Part shown: positions 1 through 9,299 of the stretch, one piece after another | Layout of the letters: each line of letters opens with the position of its first letter | Numbering within the stretch: the stretch's first letter is position 1 | Assembly: GCA_963726295.1 (NCBI GenBank) | Contig: CAVSBW010000007.1 | Location: 151,691-215,690, forward strand | Length of the DNA: 64,000 nt | Reading direction: 5' to 3' | Source: DASSQJ01 sp963726295 | GTDB lineage: Bacteria; Actinomycetota; Actinomycetes; Actinomycetales; Dermatophilaceae | The notes under the pieces: generated by a model | What the model was told of the DNA's origin: nothing | The model's input: only the letters and a program-made list of their open reading frames with translations | Database searches by the model: none | Program-made: the position numbers and the translations under genes

Positions 1-125
1 CGAGGCGACCCCGGGGCTTCTGGTGCCATGCCGTGCACTCCTCCGACGATGCGGCCTCGATGCGGCGCCGGGCCCCACCGGGCACGGCGGAGGCTGCCGT
101 CGCGGCGGTCGGTAGGCTGCCGGGC

Positions 126-1262
126 GTGAGCGAGCCCAGCACGCCCGACCGGCCCGGCGGCATCACCTACGCCTCGGCCGGGGTCGACGTCGAGGCCGGC
201 GACAAGGCCGTCGAGCTGATGAAGGAGTCGGTGCGCCGGGCCACGCGGCCGGAGGTGCTCGGGGGCCTCGGCGGTTTCGCCGGGATGTTCGACGCCTCGG
301 CTCTCACGCGCTACCGCCGCCCGGTCCTCGCCACCTCCACGGACGGCGTCGGCACCAAGGTCGCCATCGCCCAGGCCCTCGACCGGCACGACACCATCGG
401 GTTCGACCTCGTCGGCATGGTGGTCGACGACATCGTCGTCACCGGCGCCGAGCCACTCTTCATGACTGACTACATCGCCTGCGGCCGGGTCGTCCCCGAG
501 CGGATCGCCGCCATCGTGTCCGGCATCGCCCGGGCCTGTGAGCAGGCCCGCGTGGCACTCGTGGGCGGCGAGACCGCCGAGCATCCCGGCCTCCTCGGCC
601 CGGACGAGTACGACCTCGCCGGCGCGGCCACCGGGGTCGTCGAGCACGACGACGTGCTCGGCCCACACCTGGTCGAGGTCGGTGACGTCGTCCTCGGGCT
701 GGCCAGCAGCGGCCTGCACTCCAACGGCTACTCCCTCGTCCGCCGCGTCGTCGGGCACGCGGGATGGACCCTCGACCGGCACGTCGACGAGCTCGGCCGC
801 ACCCTCGGTGAGGAGCTGCTCGAGCCCACTCGCGTGTACTCGGCCGACCTGCTGGACCTCGTCCGCGCCGACGGCGTGACCGTGCACGCGCTCTCGCACG
901 TGACCGGCGGGGGCCTGGCCGCGAACCTGGCCCGGGTGCTGCCCGCGTCCGTCCACGCGCGCCTCGACCGTGCCAGCTGGGCACCGGCGCCGGTGTTCGG
1001 GCTCGTCGAGTCGCTGGGCGCGGTGCCGCGCGCGGACCTCGAGCGCACCCTCAACATGGGGGTCGGCTTCGCCGCCGTCCTGCCCGCGGCGTCGGTCGAC
1101 GCCGCCACCGCCGTGCTCGAAGGACGCGGCATCGGCACCTGGGTGCTCGGTGAGGTGCTCGCGGCGGAGGCCGCCGACCGCGCCGTGGGCGAGGTGGTCA
1201 GCGGCGCCAAGGGCGTCGACGGGGGCTCCGTGGAGCTCGTCGGCGACCACCCGGTCGCCTGA
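126..1262 (+). CDS. purM: Phosphoribosylformylglycinamidine cyclo-ligase (AIR synthase)
   Basis: PurM closes the imidazole ring in purine synthesis: FGAM + ATP gives AIR, in the cytoplasm. The product (378 aa) has the family's N-terminal YASAGVDVEAGDKAVE signature near residue 16, the STDGVGTK nucleotide-binding loop, the GAEPLFMTDY segment and LVGGETAEHPG. The reading frame is open back to base 33, but the extra residues are low-complexity. The GTG at 126 brings the signature to the usual distance from the N-terminus. The next gene starts 20 bases downstream. Function is very secure; the start codon is an inference. Confidence 0.96.
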   Translation: MSEPSTPDRPGGITYASAGVDVEAGDKAVELMKESVRRATRPEVLGGLGGFAGMFDASALTRYRRPVLATSTDGVGTKVAIAQALDRHDTIGFDLVGMVVDDIVVTGAEPLFMTDYIACGRVVPERIAAIVSGIARACEQARVALVGGETAEHPGLLGPDEYDLAGAATGVVEHDDVLGPHLVEVGDVVLGLASSGLHSNGYSLVRRVVGHAGWTLDRHVDELGRTLGEELLEPTRVYSADLLDLVRADGVTVHALSHVTGGGLAANLARVLPASVHARLDRASWAPAPVFGLVESLGAVPRADLERTLNMGVGFAAVLPAASVDAATAVLEGRGIGTWVLGEVLAAEAADRAVGEVVSGAKGVDGGSVELVGDHPVA

Positions 1263-1282
1263 CCCGCATCCGACCCGCGCCG

Positions 1283-2329
1283 ATGATGGCCACCCTCCCC
1301 GACACGATGCGCGCGATGGTGACGACGCGCCACGGCGGACCGGACGCGATGGTGCTGCGCGAGATGCCGGTGCCGAGACCCGGTCCCGGGGACGTGCTCG
1401 TGCGGGTGGCTGCGGCGGGGTGCAACAACACCGACCTGTGGACCCGCGAGGGCGCCTACGGCACCGACGAGCCCGGCGGATGGCTGGGCCCGCTCGCCTT
1501 CCCGCGCATCCAGGGGGCCGACGTGGCCGGCACGGTCGTGGACACGGGCGCCGGCTGCGACCCGGGGCTCGTCGGCTCCCGCGTCCTCGTCGACCCCGCC
1601 CTCTACGACGGCCCGGGCGACGCCGCCCTCGTCGCCGACGTCCTCGGCAGCGAGCGCGACGGAGGGTTCGCCGACTACGTGGTCGTACCCGTCCCGTCCG
1701 TGCACGACGTCGCCGCCTCGCCGCTCACCGACGTCGAGCTCGGCGCGCTACCGATCGCGTACGGGACCGCACTCGGGATGCTCGAGCGGGGTGGCGTCGG
1801 CGAGGACGACACCGTGCTCGTCACCGGCGCCTCCGGAGGGGTGGGACTGGCCGCGGTGCAGCTCGCCGTCGCGCGCGGCGCCCGGGTGGTCGCGGTGTGC
1901 AGCGCCCCGAAGGCCGCGGCCGTGCTCGAGGCCGGGGCGCACGAGGTGGTCGACCGGGGGCGCGGGTCGGTCGTCGCCGACGTGCGGGACCTCGCGCCGG
2001 ACGGCATCGACTGCGCCGTGGACCTCGTCGCCGGTCCTGTGCTCGGGGAGGGGCTGACCCTGCTGCGCCCGGGCGGTCGGTGGGTGGTGGCGGGCGCGCT
2101 CGGTGGCGCCCGCGTCGAGCTGGACGTGCGCCACCTCTACCTGGCCAACCAGGCGCTGGTCGGGTCGACGATGCACACGCCGGCGGTCTTCCGGAGGCTG
2201 GTGGACCTCGCCCGCGCCGGGCAGGTGCATCCGGTGGTCGCCGCCACCTACCCCCTCGAGGAGCTGCACCGCGCGCAGGCCGACCTCGCCGGTCGCTCCC
2301 TCGTCGGCAAGCTCGTCGTGACGCCCTGA
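1283..2329 (+). CDS. Zinc-independent MDR-family alcohol dehydrogenase / quinone oxidoreductase
   Basis: Medium-chain dehydrogenase/reductase of 348 aa. The N-terminal GroES-like domain contains GCNNTDLWTREG and IQGADVAGTVV. It is followed by a Rossmann domain with TGASGGVGLAAVQLA (about residues 175-190) for NAD(P)H binding. I see none of the cysteine cluster of the structural-zinc lobe, so it is closer to quinone reductases than to classical zinc alcohol dehydrogenases. The substrate cannot be told. Two adjacent ATGs (1283, 1286) are possible starts. It lies 20 bases after purM but shares no obvious pathway with it. Confidence 0.85.
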   Translation: MMATLPDTMRAMVTTRHGGPDAMVLREMPVPRPGPGDVLVRVAAAGCNNTDLWTREGAYGTDEPGGWLGPLAFPRIQGADVAGTVVDTGAGCDPGLVGSRVLVDPALYDGPGDAALVADVLGSERDGGFADYVVVPVPSVHDVAASPLTDVELGALPIAYGTALGMLERGGVGEDDTVLVTGASGGVGLAAVQLAVARGARVVAVCSAPKAAAVLEAGAHEVVDRGRGSVVADVRDLAPDGIDCAVDLVAGPVLGEGLTLLRPGGRWVVAGALGGARVELDVRHLYLANQALVGSTMHTPAVFRRLVDLARAGQVHPVVAATYPLEELHRAQADLAGRSLVGKLVVTP

Positions 2330-2413
2330 CCCGGGTCGGCGACCCGACAACGGTCACCGTTCTGGGTGCGGGCGCTCAGGACGACGCCCGGTGCGAGCCA
2401 CCACGATGGCCCC

Positions 2414-2788
2414 ATGACCACGACTGCTCCCACGCCGCACCGTGCGCCACCGGACGCGGTGGTGTGGGCGATGGCGTGGGCCGGCCTCGTCCTCGCCCTC
2501 GGGACCGCGGTGCTGGCGCTCTACATCGTGGGACTGCTCCTGGTGGTGTCGCTCATGGTGGGGCTCGGGACGTCGCTGGGGCTCGTCGACGGTGACGGCT
2601 CGATCGACGTGTGGGGCGTCGTGCTCCACACCGTCCCCGTTCTCCTCGTGGCGTGGGCGGTGGGCCTGGCCGGGGCGCGGGCGCTCGCTCCGGGCGGTGT
2701 TGCCCCACCGTGGGTGGTCGGCCTGTTCTGCGGCATCGTCGGCTGCTGCGCGGGGGCACTCCTCCTCGCTCTGGTCGGCCTCCTCTGA
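2414..2788 (+). CDS. Small integral membrane protein, unknown function
   Basis: A 124-aa protein that I cannot assign to a family. It has about four hydrophobic segments (roughly residues 18-45, 65-82, 90-105 and 108-124), linked by a short polar loop with LVDGDGSIDVWG. The start is the ATG at 2414 (MTTTAPTPH). The frame is open further upstream, but those codons look non-coding. The next gene (2922) encodes a protein of similar size with the same layout and similar glycine-rich C-terminal helices, so the two may be distant duplicates. Confidence 0.6.
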   Translation: MTTTAPTPHRAPPDAVVWAMAWAGLVLALGTAVLALYIVGLLLVVSLMVGLGTSLGLVDGDGSIDVWGVVLHTVPVLLVAWAVGLAGARALAPGGVAPPWVVGLFCGIVGCCAGALLLALVGLL

Positions 2789-2921
2789 CCTGCCGGGGCT
2801 TCCGGCCGCAGGATGGGGAGAGGGGCGGTGGTCGATGCCCGGTCCTCGCTGCTCCGGCCCGACCTGCCCGGTGAGTACCGCGGCTCATGCCGCCCCGGCG
2901 CACCCCGCCTACGGTCGGGAC

Positions 2922-3278
2922 ATGGATGCCGGCCCGCCACCGCGCCCGGGCCGCACGTCGACCACCCGGTGGACCGTTGCCGTGCTGGCCCTCGCCACGA
3001 CCCTGCTCGTCCTCGCCGTCGCTGCCTCAGCGGCCTACGTCCTGCTGTTCGCCCGGGCCCTCGGAGCGGACGTGGGCCCGGCGGACCTCGCACCCGATGC
3101 CGCGGACATCGTCGTCGAGGTGCTGCCCGGCGTCGTCGCAGGGTGGGTGGTCGGGCTCCTCGCCGCCCACGGTCTGTCGGCCCGGTCACCCCGGCGGCCG
3201 TTGGTCGCGGGCCTGGGAGCAGGGCTGCTCGGCTGTCTCGTCGGTGCCCTGGTCCAGTACCTCGCAGGAACACCCTGA
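2922..3278 (+). CDS. Small integral membrane protein, unknown function
   Basis: A 118-aa protein with a proline-rich cytosolic N-terminus (about 18 residues), a long first membrane helix (about residues 19-45), an acidic loop, and two glycine/alanine-rich helices (about 65-83 and 95-115). It has no motif I recognise. Its size and helix arrangement resemble the preceding gene. The ATG at 2922 starts the hydrophobic reading frame at a sensible place; the longer upstream open frame is out of phase with the neighbouring gene and was ignored. Confidence 0.55.
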   Translation: MDAGPPPRPGRTSTTRWTVAVLALATTLLVLAVAASAAYVLLFARALGADVGPADLAPDAADIVVEVLPGVVAGWVVGLLAAHGLSARSPRRPLVAGLGAGLLGCLVGALVQYLAGTP

Positions 3279-3342
3279 GGCGGGGTGTCAGGGGTGGTGC
3301 CCGCGTCCGCGGTCCGGCGTCGCTCCACCGCCTCTCGCGCGG

Positions 3343-3915
3343 TCAGGCGACCGTGATCTGCGGGGAGAAGAGCGACATCACCGACAGCGCGTTCGCGTGG
3401 TTATCCGGTGTCGAGCCGGCGCAGGCGTCGCCGACCACCCGAACCGTGACACCGGCGTCGGCCATCGGGAGCGCGGTCGAGACGACACAGCAGTCGGTGG
3501 CGACCCCGGCCAGGGTGACGTGTCCGGTCGAACCCACGACGTCGTGCAGCACGGGCCACTTGCCGAAGGTCCCCGCGGTCACCACCCGGCCGGCCAGCCC
3601 CTCCAGCTCAGGCACCACCCGGTAGAGCGGGTCGGAGCCGGGGACCAGGGCGAACGGCCACTCCTCGTAGTACGGCCCCCACGAACCACCGATCGAGGGG
3701 TCGGCGACGAACCGCGTGACCACCGTGCGGCCCGTCCCGTAGGCCCGCGCCAGCTCGACGACGTGCGGGGACGCCTCCGCCCACATCGGGGAACCCCACG
3801 GGGACGCGTCGGGGGACGCGAAGAGCACCTGGGGGTCCACGACGACGAGCCAGCCGCCGTCGACGACCTCGACCGGCTCACCGTCCCGGGCCCGGCCGGC
3901 GCCGGCGCCGCTCAT
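3343..3915 (-). CDS. Isochorismatase-family cysteine hydrolase
   Basis: A 190-aa cysteine hydrolase of the isochorismatase/nicotinamidase fold. The catalytic triad is visible as Asp in VVDPQVLF (near residue 27), Lys in FGKWP (about 118) and Cys in VATDCCVVSTA (about 140). The family cleaves amides or enol ethers in the cytosol; nicotinamide, ureidoacrylate or a biuret-like compound are possible substrates. Its start overlaps the end of the upstream NCS1 permease gene by four bases (ATGA), so the two are probably co-translated. Hydrolysis of a nucleobase-derived or allantoin-like amide brought in by that permease would fit. Confidence 0.85.
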   Translation of the reverse strand: MSGAGAGRARDGEPVEVVDGGWLVVVDPQVLFASPDASPWGSPMWAEASPHVVELARAYGTGRTVVTRFVADPSIGGSWGPYYEEWPFALVPGSDPLYRVVPELEGLAGRVVTAGTFGKWPVLHDVVGSTGHVTLAGVATDCCVVSTALPMADAGVTVRVVGDACAGSTPDNHANALSVMSLFSPQITVA

Positions 3916-5429
3916 CCGACCGGCTCGACGGTGCGGTCGCCGTCCGCGGCCGCCCCACCCGACCCGTCACCGAGCGCCTCCTGCCGCCGGACGGTGCCCC
4001 GCCGCAGGACGAGCGAGCCCAGCAGCCCGAGCACGAGGGCGACGAGCACGCCGAGGTTGGCGTAGGCCCACGTGCCGTCCTTGCCGCCGAGCCCCAGCGG
4101 CCCGAGGAGGTAGCCCTGCCAGTTGTTCCACGACGCCGCGTCTGCGAAGAAGTTGATGACGAGGCCCCACCCGATCACCGAGGCCAGCACCATGGTGCCC
4201 ACCGCGGTCCAGTCCCACGCGCCGTAGCGGCCGCGGGTGTCGAAGAGGTCGTCGTCCGCGTAGTCCCGGTGGCGCAGCCAGATGTCCCCGATCATCAGCC
4301 CGGCCCACGCGGCGAGCGGTACACCGAGGGTGATGAGGAAGGACTGGAAGGGCCCGAGGAAGCTCTCGGCGAAGAAGACCACCCAGATGGTGCCGAGGGT
4401 GAGGATGACACCGTCCACAAGGGCAGCCGCCGGACGCGGGATGCGCACGCCGAGGGACAGCAGGGTCAGCCCGGAGGAGTAGATGCCGAGCACGGCGCCG
4501 GAGACCAGCGACAGGATTACGGCGACGAGGAAGATGACGAGCATCCACGTCGGCAGCAGGGTGGCCAGGGTGCCGATCGGGTCGTCGGCGATGCCGTCGA
4601 CGAGCGCTGCGTCCGACCCCGCGAGCAGGAGGCCGTAGAGCACCAGCACGACCGGCGCGACGGCGCCGCCGAAGGTGTTCCACGCGACGATGGCGGCACC
4701 GGACGCGTCACGGCGCTGGTAGCGGGACCAGTCGGCGGCGATGTTGATCCACCCGAGCCCGAAGCCGGTCATCACCAGGACGAGCGCACCGATGACTGCC
4801 TGCGGCGACCCGCTGGGGAGCGCCTGCACGGCCGCCCAGTCGACGTCCTTCGCGGTGAGCGCGATGTAGAGGATCGTTACGATGCCGGTGACCCACGTCA
4901 GCACCGACTGCAGCCGCATGATGATGTGGTAGCCGGCCACTGACGCCGAGACGATCAGTGCCGCGACGACCGCCGCGGCCACGATCTTGGTGCCGGTGCC
5001 GCCGCCCCACCCGAGCTCGGTGAAGATCGTCGAGGTGGCGAGCACCGCGAGGATGGCGAGGAAGGTCTCCCAGCCGATCGACGTCAGCCACGAGACGACC
5101 CCGGGCACCTTCTGGCCGGTCACCCCGAAGGCAGCCCGGGAGAGCACCATGGTCGGTGCCGAGCCGCGCTTGCCGGCGATCGCGATGACGCCGCACAGGG
5201 CGAAGGACACGGTGATGCCGATGACGGCGACCAGTGCGCCCTGCCAGAACGAGACACCGAACTGGAGGACGAAGGCGGCGTAGGAGATGCCGAACACCGA
5301 CACGTTGGCCGCGAACCACGGCCAGAACAGGTCGCGCGGCGCGGCGGTGCGCTCGGCCTCTTCGACGATCTCGATGCCGGTGGTCTCGACGCCCAACCGC
5401 CGGGTCCGCTCCACGGTGCTCTCGCTCAT
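3912..5429 (-). CDS. NCS1-family nucleobase/cytosine-type permease
   Basis: A 505-aa transporter with about 12 hydrophobic segments, of the NCS1 (cytosine/purine/uracil/thiamine/allantoin) family. The N-terminal RDLFWPWFAANVSVFGISY segment and GKRGSAPTMVLSRAAFG loop (helix 3) are typical of NCS1 proteins. It should import a nucleobase or related compound by cation symport across the cytoplasmic membrane. The start is ATG 5429 (MSESTVERTRR); upstream in-frame codons are poor. The downstream cysteine hydrolase gene overlaps by four bases, which suggests a two-gene uptake and breakdown unit. The exact substrate is unknown. Confidence 0.9.
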   Translation of the reverse strand: MSESTVERTRRLGVETTGIEIVEEAERTAAPRDLFWPWFAANVSVFGISYAAFVLQFGVSFWQGALVAVIGITVSFALCGVIAIAGKRGSAPTMVLSRAAFGVTGQKVPGVVSWLTSIGWETFLAILAVLATSTIFTELGWGGGTGTKIVAAAVVAALIVSASVAGYHIIMRLQSVLTWVTGIVTILYIALTAKDVDWAAVQALPSGSPQAVIGALVLVMTGFGLGWINIAADWSRYQRRDASGAAIVAWNTFGGAVAPVVLVLYGLLLAGSDAALVDGIADDPIGTLATLLPTWMLVIFLVAVILSLVSGAVLGIYSSGLTLLSLGVRIPRPAAALVDGVILTLGTIWVVFFAESFLGPFQSFLITLGVPLAAWAGLMIGDIWLRHRDYADDDLFDTRGRYGAWDWTAVGTMVLASVIGWGLVINFFADAASWNNWQGYLLGPLGLGGKDGTWAYANLGVLVALVLGLLGSLVLRRGTVRRQEALGDGSGGAAADGDRTVEPVG

Positions 5430-5540
5430 GGGGCGAGCATGGCAGAACGCTTCAGGCGGTGGCGCTTCGGGCGCGGGGCACCGTCGACCCACCAGCGACC
5501 GCACGGTGGCGGATCAGGTCAGTGCGTGAGGGGACGGACG

Positions 5541-5726
5541 TCAGCGACGTCCGGACGCCCACGAGTCGTAGTCGTCCTCGTCGTCGCGGCGGTCGCGAGA
5601 TCGATCGCCGCTGTCGGACTGTCCGTGGAGTTCTCGCTCAAGCGCACTCAGGTCGGTCTCCGGGCTGTAGTACTTCAGCTCGCGAGCGACCTTCGTCTGC
5701 TTGGCTTTGGCTCGGCCGCGCCCCAT
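5541..5726 (-). CDS. DUF3073 family protein
   Basis: A 61-aa basic/acidic protein that begins MGRGRAKAKQTKVARELKYY and continues SPETDLSALERELHG, the hallmark of DUF3073, a small family that as far as I know is restricted to actinobacteria. The C-terminal half is highly charged (D/R/E-rich) and probably disordered. Function is unknown. It stands alone, in a 457-base space between the divergent permease gene and the convergent dehydrogenase gene. It is a good taxonomic marker for Actinomycetota. Confidence 0.9.
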   Translation of the reverse strand: MGRGRAKAKQTKVARELKYYSPETDLSALERELHGQSDSGDRSRDRRDDEDDYDSWASGRR

Positions 5727-5886
5727 GGCGTGACCCCCTCGTGCGTCTGCCGGAGCGGCATCGCTGGAGGGACGGACCCGTGAAGGGTGTCATCCCACGT
5801 CGCGGAGCCGGCCCGGGGAGTGAGTTCTGTCGTGGCGCCAACGGTACACGAGCCCGTGGGTCCCTTCGACGCCGTGTCCCGAAACG

Positions 5887-6969
5887 TCAGACGCGCGCCG
5901 CGTGTTCCGGGAGCCACGGGATGCGGCCGCCGGCGGCCATCCGCTCCTCGGCCATCCGGTCCGCCGCCGCGGCCGGGGTGGTGCCGGTGGCCTCGGCGTC
6001 ACGGAGCACCGCGAGCGTGTGGTCGAAGATCGTCGCGGTGCGGGCCCTGGCGCGCTCCATGTCGAAGCCGTGCAGCTCGTCGCTGACCTGGATGACGCCG
6101 CCGGCGTTCACGAGGAAGTCGGGCGCATACGTGATGCCGCGGCGGGCGAGCTCCTCGGCGACCGCGCCGTCGGCGAGCTGGTTGTTGGCGCCGCCGCACA
6201 CGACGCCGGCGCTGAGGACGGCGATCGTGTCGACGTCGAGCGCCCCTCCGAGGGCGTTTGGGCTGTAGACGTCGAGCTCCTCACGGAGCAGCTCCTCGGT
6301 GTCCGCGACCGCCGTGACCTGTGGGTAGGCGGTGACCAGCCGCAGGACGGCCGCGGTGTCGACATCGGTGACCACGAGGTCCGCGCCGTCCTGGAGCAGG
6401 TGTTCGGCCAGGCGCGACCCCACCTTGCCGATGCCCGCGATGCCGACCCGGCGCCCCGCGAGGGTGGGCTCACCCCAGACGTGCTGCGCCGCGGCCCGCA
6501 TGCCCTGGAAGAGGCCGTAGGCCGTGAGGACGCTCGAGTCACCCGCGCCGCCGCGGCCCGGCGAGCGACCCGTGGCCCAGCGGGTCTGCTCCCCCACGAC
6601 GTCCATGTCGGCGACGTAGGTGCCGACGTCGCAGGCGGTGACGTAGCGCCCGCCCAGGGACTCGACGAACCGCCCGTACACCCGCAGCAGCTCGGGGGTC
6701 TTGTCGCGGTGGGGGTCGCCGATGATGACCGCCTTGCCGCCGCCGTGGTCGAGGCCGGCCACCGCGTTCTTGTACGACATCGCCCGCGACAGCCGGAGCA
6801 CGTCGGCCAGGGCGTCGTCCATCGTCGGGTACGGGTGGAAGCGAGTGCCGCCGAGGCCGGGGCCGAGCGAGGTGTCGTGGAGCGCGATCACGGCGCGCAG
6901 GCCGGTCTCCGGGTCGGAGCAGAACGCCACCTGTTCGTGGCCGGTGAGGTCGATGAGATCGAAGGCCAT
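5887..6969 (-). CDS. vdh: Leucine/valine dehydrogenase (Glu/Leu/Phe/Val dehydrogenase family)
   Basis: A 360-aa NAD-dependent amino acid dehydrogenase that reversibly deaminates a branched-chain amino acid. The glycine-rich substrate pocket GPGLGGTR (about residues 37-44), Lys67 (SYKNAV) and Lys79 (DHGGGKAV) match the catalytic lysines of leucine dehydrogenase. A Rossmann motif GIAGIGKVGS follows at about residue 175. In actinomycetes such enzymes are usually valine dehydrogenases that feed branched fatty-acid primers, which is why I give vdh. The leucine/valine preference cannot be read from sequence. The start is the ATG at 6969. Confidence 0.92.
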   Translation of the reverse strand: MAFDLIDLTGHEQVAFCSDPETGLRAVIALHDTSLGPGLGGTRFHPYPTMDDALADVLRLSRAMSYKNAVAGLDHGGGKAVIIGDPHRDKTPELLRVYGRFVESLGGRYVTACDVGTYVADMDVVGEQTRWATGRSPGRGGAGDSSVLTAYGLFQGMRAAAQHVWGEPTLAGRRVGIAGIGKVGSRLAEHLLQDGADLVVTDVDTAAVLRLVTAYPQVTAVADTEELLREELDVYSPNALGGALDVDTIAVLSAGVVCGGANNQLADGAVAEELARRGITYAPDFLVNAGGVIQVSDELHGFDMERARARTATIFDHTLAVLRDAEATGTTPAAAADRMAEERMAAGGRIPWLPEHAARV

Positions 6970-7111
6970 GACCCCACGCTAGACCCGTGGCCACCGTGAT
7001 CCACCGGGTGCGGCGGGGGGCCTCGTCCGCGCCGACCATCGGCTCCGTGCGCGCTGTACAGGCACGAGGCGGCCGCGCCCGGCGCCCGAGCGGCTGGGGC
7101 AGGATGAGGGC

Positions 7112-8149
7112 ATGACGGAGTCGCGCGGCATCAGGGTCGGGTACAAGGCGTCGGCGGAGCAGTTCGCCCCCCAGGACCTCGCACGGTTCGCCGTGCGCGC
7201 GGAGGAGGTGGGCCTGGACTCGGTCACCATCTCCGACCACTTCCAGCCGTGGCGCCTCGAGGGCGGGCACGCCCCCAACTCGCTGGCCTGGATGTCTTGG
7301 GTGCTGGCCCGCACCGAGCGGGTCCTGGTGGGCACCTCGGTGATGACCCCCACCTTCCGGTACAACCCGCCGGTGGTCGCCCAGACCTTCGCGACGATGG
7401 CCTGCCTGGCCCCCGGCCGGGTCATGCTCGGCGTCGGCACCGGGGAGGCCCTCAACGAGGTCGCCGTGGGGTCGGTCGGCGAGGGTGAGTGGCCCGAGTT
7501 CAAGGAGCGGTTCGCCCGGTTGCGCGAGGCCGTGACCCTGATGCGGCAGCTGTGGACCGAGTCGCGCGTCACCTTCGACGGCGAGTACTACCGCACCGAG
7601 GACGCCGCCATCTACGACCGCCCCGACGCCCCGGTGCCGGTGTACGTCGCGGCCGGCGGCCCGATGGTCGCCCGGTACGCGGGCCGGTACGCCGACGGCT
7701 TCATCTGCACCTCCGGCAAGGGCGAGGAGCTCTACCGCGACAAGCTGGTCCCGGCGGTCGACGAGGGCCTGGACAAGGTCGGACGCCCCCGCGACGACAT
7801 CGACCGGATGATCGAGGTCAAGGTCTCCTGGGACCCCGACCCCGACCTGGCCCTCGAGAACACCCGGTTCTGGGCTCCGCTGTCGCTCACCGCCGAGCAG
7901 AAGCACTCCATCCACTCCCCGGCCGAGATGGAGAAGGCCGCCGACGAGCTGCCCATCGAGCAGGTCGCCAAGCGCTGGGTCGTGGCCTCCCGCCCCGAGG
8001 ACGTCGTCGACGCCTTGCGGTTCTACACCGACCTCGGCTTCGACCACCTCGTGGTCCACGGCCCCGGCCACGACCAGGAGCGCTTCCTGGCCACCTTCTC
8101 CGAGCAGGTCCTGCCGGGGCTGCGCGAGCTCGTCCCGGCGCAGCGGTGA
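7112..8149 (+). CDS. fgd: F420-dependent glucose-6-phosphate dehydrogenase
   Basis: A 345-aa bacterial-luciferase-like enzyme that oxidises glucose-6-phosphate to 6-phosphogluconolactone while reducing coenzyme F420. It has GYKASAEQFAP near the start, SDHFQPWR with His43 and Trp47, and GTGEALNE with Glu112. These correspond to His40, Trp44 and Glu109 of mycobacterial Fgd1. The WAPLSLTAEQKHSI segment is also shared. This implies the organism makes F420. Its stop codon overlaps the start of a CoA-transferase gene (GTGA), so the two are co-translated although no shared pathway is obvious. Confidence 0.95.
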   Translation: MTESRGIRVGYKASAEQFAPQDLARFAVRAEEVGLDSVTISDHFQPWRLEGGHAPNSLAWMSWVLARTERVLVGTSVMTPTFRYNPPVVAQTFATMACLAPGRVMLGVGTGEALNEVAVGSVGEGEWPEFKERFARLREAVTLMRQLWTESRVTFDGEYYRTEDAAIYDRPDAPVPVYVAAGGPMVARYAGRYADGFICTSGKGEELYRDKLVPAVDEGLDKVGRPRDDIDRMIEVKVSWDPDPDLALENTRFWAPLSLTAEQKHSIHSPAEMEKAADELPIEQVAKRWVVASRPEDVVDALRFYTDLGFDHLVVHGPGHDQERFLATFSEQVLPGLRELVPAQR

Positions 8150-9276
8150 GCGGTCCCCTCGCCGGGGTCCGCGTCGTCGAGCTCGGTGCCATCGGGCCCG
8201 TCCCGTTCGCGGCGGCGCTGCTCGCCGAGCTCGGGGCCGAGGTGGTCCGCGTCGACCGTCCCGACGAGGCCAACCCCCTCGCCCTCGCGGGCGGGATGCG
8301 GCGCTCGCGTGCCAGCCTCGCCGTCGACCTCAAGCACCCCGAGGGGGTCGCGGTCGTGCGTCGCCTCCTCGACGACGCCGACGTGCTCCTCGAGGGCTTC
8401 CGGCCCGGCGTGCTCGAGCGGCTCGGGCTGGCCCCCCACGACCTGTTCGAACGCAACCGGCGCCTCGTGGTCGGCCGGATGACCGGGTGGGGCCAGGACG
8501 GCCCCCTGGCCCAGCGGGCCGGGCACGACGTCACCTATGCAGCGGTCTCGGGCACCCTGCACGCCCTCGGCTCCCGCGAGCGGCCGGTGACCCCGCTGCC
8601 CTTCGTCGCCGACTTCGCGGGGGGCTCGATGTACCTGGTCACAGGAGTGCTCGCGGCCCTCGTGGCCCGGGGTGCGACCGGGCGGGGGCAGGTGGTCGAG
8701 ACGGCGATGGCCGACGGGTCGGCGCACCTCGCCGCGATGGCGCACGGGCTCCTCGCCACCGGCGGGTGGACCGACGAGCGGGAGTCGAACGTGCTCGACG
8801 GGGGCGCGCCCTTCTACTCCGTCTACGAGTGCTCCGACGGCGGGTTCGTGGCGGTGGGCGCCCTCGAGCCGCAGTTCTTCGCCGAGCTCGTCGAGGTGCT
8901 GGGTGTCGAGGTCGACGGGGAGCAGTACGACCCGGCCGCCTGGCCCGCGCACCGGGCGGTCCTCGCCGCCGCGTTCCGGTCGCGGACGCGCGACGAGTGG
9001 GCGGAGGTCTTCGACGGGACGGACGCGTGCGTCGCGCCCGTGCTCTCGCTGGCCGAGGCACCCCACCACCCGCACCTCGTGGCCCGCCGCTCGTTCGAGC
9101 CGTTCGGAGACGGGCACCTGCCCGTCGTGCCGCCGCGTTTCTCGGCCACCCCCGCCGGCCGGCCGGGCCCGGAGCCGCGCCCCGGCGCCGACACGCGGCG
9201 GCACCTCCTGGCCCACGGCTTCACGGCTGCCGAGGTCGACGCGCTGGTGGCGTCGGGCGCCGTCGCCGAGGCCTGA
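8146..9276 (+). CDS. Family III CoA-transferase, alpha-methylacyl-CoA racemase type
   Basis: A 376-aa CaiB/BaiF (family III) protein. The N-terminal half has LLAELGAEVVRVDRP and LKHPEGVAVVRRLL. The catalytic pair of alpha-methylacyl-CoA racemases is recognisable: His127 in RAGHDVTYAAVSG and Asp156 in FVADFAGGSM. The enzyme would epimerise 2-methyl-branched acyl-CoAs before beta-oxidation, in the cytosol; a true CoA transfer is the alternative. The GTG start at 8146 overlaps the fgd stop. The longer upstream open frame merely runs antisense-like through fgd and is not coding. Confidence 0.88.
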   Translation: MSGPLAGVRVVELGAIGPVPFAAALLAELGAEVVRVDRPDEANPLALAGGMRRSRASLAVDLKHPEGVAVVRRLLDDADVLLEGFRPGVLERLGLAPHDLFERNRRLVVGRMTGWGQDGPLAQRAGHDVTYAAVSGTLHALGSRERPVTPLPFVADFAGGSMYLVTGVLAALVARGATGRGQVVETAMADGSAHLAAMAHGLLATGGWTDERESNVLDGGAPFYSVYECSDGGFVAVGALEPQFFAELVEVLGVEVDGEQYDPAAWPAHRAVLAAAFRSRTRDEWAEVFDGTDACVAPVLSLAEAPHHPHLVARRSFEPFGDGHLPVVPPRFSATPAGRPGPEPRPGADTRRHLLAHGFTAAEVDALVASGAVAEA

Positions 9277-9299
9277 CGGGCGCCCGGGACCGGGCGCGG

